Made by a program: the position numbers and the translations under genes
The notes under the pieces: generated by a model
Told to the model about the DNA's origin: nothing
Database searches by the model: none
Seen by the model: the letters and a program-made list of their open reading frames with translations, nothing else
Assembly: GCA_026120035.1 (NCBI GenBank)
Contig: JALRME010000001.1
Coordinates: 1,873,909 to 1,937,908 of the forward strand
From: Coleophoma eucalyptorum
Taxonomy: Eukaryota > Ascomycota > Leotiomycetes > Helotiales > Dermateaceae
Length of the DNA stretch: 64,000 nt
Direction of reading: 5' to 3'
In this document: piece after piece, positions 59,310-64,000 of the stretch
Layout of the letters: each line of letters opens with the position of its first letter
How positions within the stretch are numbered: position 1 is the stretch's first letter

Positions 59310-60421
59310 ATGCCTCCAATACCCCCCTCCACATCGCACCGCGTAATCATATACTTCCAGACGCTCCATAGTCCAAATGGCGATCCCATCTCGATACTTC
59401 CCATCATCACCCAGCCAGATATCACGGTGACGCATGTTAACCTCGCTGCGATCCATCTCAATGATCCCCCGGGAAACATAACGTACCTTTGCCACCACCA
59501 CAACCAGCACCCTGTACTGACCCAGAATACAGTCTGAACGATCATGTCCCTTCACATCCTCGGTATATGACATTATGGGCCGAGCTCAGAGTCCTACAAG
59601 CCTCTGGTGTCAAGGTTCTGGGTATGCTTGGCGGCGCCGCGAAAGGAAGCTTTACACGTCTCGACCTCGACGATGCCACCTTTGAACGATACTACATACC
59701 ACTGCGGGATCTCATACGTGAACGGGGGCTGGATGGACTGGACCTAGATGTAGAGGAGCCCATGACCTTAGCAGGCGTGATCCGTCTCATAGACAGACTG
59801 AAGGCAGATTTCGGCGAGGGTTTCATCATCACTTTGGCACCAGTCGCTGCTGCGCTTGTATCTGACAAGCCTGAGCATAATCTCAGCGGCTTCAGCTACG
59901 AAGCGCTAGAAGTCATGCGAAACAAGAGTATCGCGTGGTACAATTGCCAATTCTACTGCGGCTGGGGCGATCTCAGTAACACGATGGGCTATGATTTCAT
60001 GGTTGCTCGAGGCTGGTCTCCCGAGAAGCTTGTCGTGGGTATGGTAACAAATCCCGGTAATGGGAGTGGATGGGTCCCTTTTGAGACGCTACAGGAAGTC
60101 CTTTTGAATCTGCGTCTCAAGTACCCCAAGTTTGGAGGCGTCATGGGTTGGGAGTATTTCAACTCCCTACCCGGTGATAGAGAAAGGCCCTGGGAGTGGG
60201 CTGCCTTTATGACCAAGCATGTGAGGACGGGGCTGCAACCCCCAGAGATCAAGGAGAGCTTGCAATCCTCTGCTCAAAGTCAGAGACTTGCTGCTATAGA
60301 TTACCTCGCTCATCCCAATCCAAACCTTGTTCTCGTAGACGAAGACACTGGGGTTAAGGGATCTGATGCTCCTATCCCCAGTGAATTCGAATATTTCACT
60401 GATGGTAGTGTTGAGGAATGA
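59310..60421 (+). CDS. GH18 family glycosidase (chitinase/ENGase-like), 353 aa
   Basis: Two exons: 59310-59482 and 59533-60421, with a 50-bp intron (GTACCT...TACAG), phase 2. Exon 1 gives the first barrel strand (RVIIYFQTLHSPNGDPISIL). The catalytic box DGLDLDVEE spans residues 125-133 with the acid E132 (DxxDxDxE). Substrate-site features follow: TLAPVAAALV, AWYNCQFYCGWGDLSNTMGY and GVMGWEYFNSLPGD. The protein lacks a signal peptide and any chitin-binding module, which fits intracellular fungal GH18 enzymes, including endo-N-acetylglucosaminidase-like members acting on free N-glycans. Substrate cannot be told from sequence. The C-terminal 60 residues are acidic and probably flexible. Confidence 0.9.
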
Positions 60422-60730
60422 TTGTCATTACCTTGTTTGCATTTTGCCCATTAGACAATCTCTAGTCATAGACCAAGAATTACTAGCATAGTGATCTGTT
60501 CACTGTTCTCTAGACTTCCATAACATCCATTATACTTCGGCCATTCATACCTCGTCAAGGATACTTGGTAAGGAATGGTTATGTTGGTGGTCTGTCTGGA
60601 TTGAGGTCATGAAGCAACCTTAAATGAAATTGTTGCTATATATTTGCTATCTAAAAATCCCAATTTCCAATACCTTATTTGATCCGGTCACCTACCTATG
60701 GACGCCCGCTCGATCTTACATTCAATTCTC
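60422..60730. other. Convergent 3' region
   Basis: It is a spacer between the converging GH18 and AAA+ genes. I see no gene in it. Confidence 0.5.
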
Positions 60731-63087
60731 TTAAAGCCTACCCTCGACGCCCAGCACCGTTTTCACATGCTCGAACTTCAAAGGCATTTCCTTATGCCTA
60801 GCGAGCAACTGACTAGTTTTGAGAATATTCTTGATCTGGCGTCCGTTTATCTCAACCTCGGCCAGGGTCGTGATCTCCTGCTCACTCAATTCATGTCTGA
60901 TACCACGGCCTAGGAAGTTCTTCCAGACCTGTGATCTCGCCGTGGCGTCCAAGTTTGGATACTCCATGGAGATGTGGATACGGCTCTGGAAAGCTGGATC
61001 CATATTCTTGACGCGGTTGGTGGTCAGGAAGAGGATGCCCTCGTAGTACTCCAGCGTACGCAAGAAGATGGACACAATCTTGTTACGTTCCAGATCATGT
61101 ACCGAGCGCGCTTCCAGGAAGACATCACACTCGTCCAGAAGTAGCACCGCGTTCCACTTCGCAACCATCTCGAGGATCTTCGTCAGTGATGACTCGACTT
61201 CGTTAGAACTGATACCTAGATCACCAGCGCTCATCATGTACAGTGGTACTTTCATATCTTCCGCAACAGACTCGGCTGTCAGTGTCTTTCCGATTCCTGG
61301 ACCGCCGGACAAGAGGAGGATGATTCCTTTGCCTTTGCCCGAGATAACATCGTCGAAGGTGTCCTTATATTTCACTTGTGAAGAGGCGAAGGCGAGGATA
61401 AGCTCCTTTTGATCGGCAGGCAGCACAAGACTATCGAATGCTTCGCTGTTCCACTGGATCTCTGAGACGCTGTCGACGAAGAACTCCAACCATTGCTTTG
61501 TCTTGAGGGTGTAGCCTTTTAGTCGTGGTGAGGCGTAGATGAGCTGGTCGTGTGAGAGCGGTATTCGCTTGCGCGCCTTACCTGTCTTGGGATCGTTATC
61601 GGAGTCATTACATTGGGAGTCGTCGTCTGAATCATAGTACTCCGATTCATAGCATTCATCATCGTCCGAGTCTTCTGAGAGGACTGGCGTATTGTTGGAT
61701 TTGCTCTTAAGTGGTGCAAGGTGTGGGAGTCGATTAGGGTTGAATTTGCTGAAGGCATATGTGTCGCTATAAAATGTTAGAATAACTATTTTCACTTATC
61801 AATGGTCATGAGGCAGACTTACATGATGATTCTGGAATCCACTGTGACTTTGATGGTGTTTCCACAGAAGTCCTTACCAAGTGCGAAAGCGTTGTAAGCC
61901 TTGTAGTGATAGCCATGAAAGTCCTCAAAGAGCTTGCCACGCTTGAGCAGCCTAGCCCTGACCTCCTTCTCGTCTGGATGGAACTTGAGAGGAAAGGCAT
62001 CCAAGTCGGCAATCGCCATTGTACCAGCATATGCAAGAACCAAGCTCTGAGAAGAAGCGAACCCGAACTTGTCACCATCCCAATCCAGAACCTGAGTGTT
62101 CATCCCAAAGACAGGTCCATATTTGTTGTGCTCATAGTAGTTGCCCTGGATAAACTTTACTGCGCAGTCTCGACCCCACTCAGAGGTGAAGAGCGTGCAG
62201 CCTGGTTGGTAAATGGTCCAGAGATGCTCAAAGGGAATGATCTCTTTGATTGTGTAATCATTTTTTGCTGCGATGAGATCTTTGAGCTCATCGTGCAGAA
62301 CATTGTAGAGAAGCTGAAGATGCTCTTTGGCTTCTCCATCTTCTTGGGCGTCTTTGGTGGCAGTGAGCTGCTCCCATCGGTGAACGAAGGCATGGAAAGG
62401 TGCGCTGAAGACGAGTCGGTTGAGGTTGGTAGATACACCTAAGTGCTGTGTAAGTATTTGAAAGCTTCACATGTGGAAAGGCCAGTTTGAGCCGCGGCGT
62501 GAAAGCAACTTGATTCATAGATAGCATCATCAAACGATTACGCAGTCACCGAACAGTTTTCAGTGGTTAAAATACAGCTTAACTCTGAACACGTCTTATG
62601 AATGAGAAGGATAGAGTGAAGGAGAGTATGAAAGTGAAAGTGGCTTACCTGGATAGTCCTTCAACACTTTGCCAAGGATTTCCTTCAATAAAGGACTTTG
62701 GACAACGATGCTGTCAATTTCGAGCTTCTTTCGAGAGTCGAAACTCTTCTTGTTACGCACAAGAATAGCATATCGTGCAGTGATTTCATTCTCAGCAGCC
62801 TCTTCAAGCCCGTCGGGATACTTCTCCGTCCAGGTGCAGCGACCATGTTCGTCCTCCTTCTGATACAAATTTTTGATTTCGCACTGCATGCCTTGCTTAG
62901 TTGGCACAGGTGTTGTGTCTTTGACCTCCTCGGTCTTCTCGCTCTCCTTGCCGGCGGTGTTTGAGGCTGTTTGCTGCGTTGTATTCTCCATCTCTGCCGT
63001 TAGATGAGCGAACACAACATTTTGCTCTTCGGCCGAAATGGTGTTAACCTCCTGTGGTACTGGCATGTTATTGTCAACTGCTACCAT
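60731..63087 (-). CDS. AAA+ ATPase with fungal N-terminal domain, 696 aa
   Basis: Three exons: 62649-63087, 61823-62438, 60731-61766. The AAA core lies in the third exon: Walker A GGPGIGKT (506-513), Walker B AVLLLDECD (D563, E564), the ESVAEDMKVPLYMMSAGDLG linker, sensor-1 region GILFLTTNRVKNMDPAFQSR with the arginine finger, and IHISMEYPNLDATARSQVW. The middle (about 150-345) resembles the DUF7025-type region common before this AAA class in filamentous fungi (RLVFSAPFHAFVHRWEQLTA; YGPVFGMNTQVLDWDGDKFG; FEDFHGYHYKAYNAFALGKD). An acidic Asp/Ser run (about 382-412) links the two. Such proteins are numerous in Pezizomycotina and near Bcs1/Msp1-like ATPases, but their substrates are unknown. The first 60 residues are polar; no TM segment is seen. 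Confidence 0.88.
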
Positions 63088-64000
63088 TGTGATTATCGTA
63101 GACAGAGTGGAAGATGATGAGGAGAAATAGGCATTCGATAGGAAGGAAGAAAAATACTTATAGCATTATCGGCATTCGTGATCACTTAGGCACTCACCAG
63201 CTAGACCGAGGCTGACTCACAAGTAGTCAAACCCCTAACTAGGCTATGCACTATGAGAATGAGCAATACGGCGTAATCTTTTGGACTTAGACTTGAGAAT
63301 AGAGATGATTCGCCGTAGATAGCTGATAGGGTAGGTAAATGATATTCAGACCAGCACGTTAGGCTTTTTGATGCGGGTGCAGGGTTAACTCTAAACCAGT
63401 GATAGTAAAGTGCCCAAACGCACATTTAGGGAATACTAGGCAGCCACAAGGGGAGCCTTATGTTTCGCTAGAAATTATGTCTCTCTGCATTATTCACGCC
63501 GTGGTTCCACTGAACGATGGGAAATATATGGGGTATGGAAGTATTTTGTGAGTGAAGCCTAGACTGCCGACTAGGCTGCCAATCGCGAACAGTCTTAACC
63601 AGCTAGATCAGCTCAGAAGCCGGTCACGCAATGTTAAAAATTATGGAACTCCCGGTGCTTTAGAAATAATTTTCATAGCGAGCACAATGGCTCTTATAAA
63701 TGACCCAAGACAGCAGTGGTGATAGTGAGGATAAAGAAGGACGAGGAAGAGGTGAGATTGTAGGAATTCATATACTCGACCTCTTCCGGATCAATAATGT
63801 ACCGAGCCGCCGTTGCCTGGCATAGCTCGCGTAGCTGGACGCAACAACGTTATATATCCCCATCCTCATCTTTTCTGCACTTGCGTACTCTTGATAGTCG
63901 GCGATGGTATAAACCGATATGAATACATGACTGGATGCTTGGTCTCGAAACTGCATGGTTCGACTTGCCGGTGTCTAGAAAATAGATAATATCAGACAGT
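63088..64000. other. Right end without a supported gene
   Basis: It contains the promoter of the AAA+ gene. On the minus strand, 63768-63956 is an open stretch (QFRDQASSHVFISVYTIADY) that could be the last exon of a gene beyond the window, but no splice acceptor or family supports it. Confidence 0.4.

Noticed and set aside
63768..63956. 62-codon ORF near the right edge as a possible partial gene
   Set aside because: No acceptor, no family likeness and no context within the window.
1..64000. Search for tRNA genes, CRISPR arrays, secondary-metabolite clusters and viral remnants
   Set aside because: No B-box-like GGTTCRANNCC in a tRNA-like setting, no direct-repeat arrays with spacers, no PKS/NRPS/terpene core gene and no viral protein motif was seen by eye; a tRNAscan-SE, antiSMASH and RepeatMasker run would settle this.

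Overview
This window is nuclear DNA of a filamentous ascomycete fungus (Pezizomycotina). That rests on many short introns of about 45-80 bp with GTAAGT/GTATGT-type donors, single-copy fungal housekeeping genes, plant-biomass enzymes and long gene-poor spacers. The overall style suggests Leotiomycetes (Helotiales), but that rank is an inference. No tRNA, rRNA, intact transposon, CRISPR array, secondary-metabolite backbone or resistance cassette was seen. I built gene models by splicing exons by eye: 25 protein genes I trust, plus one doubtful small gene.

Left part (1-26.6 kb): a two-AT-hook protein; a Mn-type cation diffusion facilitator; a secreted GH35 beta-galactosidase with 8 exons, one bounded by a GC-AG intron; a LURP-one/Tubby-like protein; a Swi5 recombination factor with a very long N-terminal extension; eIF6; an Sds3-like subunit of the Rpd3L deacetylase complex with an RG-rich tract and a long proline-rich tail; Rad23; and a four-TM membrane protein.

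Middle (26.6-33.7 kb): about 7 kb without a convincing gene. It holds simple repeats, a G-rich tract and one weak two-exon candidate for a small secreted protein.

Right part (33.7-64 kb): a secreted SMP-30/lactonohydrolase-like protein; the divergent pair FAF1/HIS6; an unrecognised 410-aa coiled-coil protein; an epoxide hydrolase-like enzyme; an NHX-type Na+/H+ exchanger; a sucrose/alpha-glucoside transporter; the divergent pair PBN1/SARAF-like (both ER membrane); the divergent pair BRE1/BDP1; a GH1 beta-glucosidase; the divergent pair GFA-domain protein/GH18 glycosidase; and an AAA+ ATPase with a long fungal N-terminal region.

Themes: sugar use (GH35, sucrose transporter, GH1, GH18), chromatin and DNA repair (AT-hook, Swi5, Sds3, Rad23, Bre1), ribosome biogenesis (eIF6, Faf1) and ion homeostasis (CDF, NHX). 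Genes are individually transcribed; there is no operon and no obvious biosynthetic cluster. I did not find a clearly new multi-gene system. The most useful second looks are splice-level features (GC-AG intron, stopless 3n introns, a tandem acceptor whose wrong use gives a stop), the orphan coiled-coil protein, the Swi5 extension, the AAA+ protein, and a 9-bp repeat family recurring in gene-poor promoter regions.
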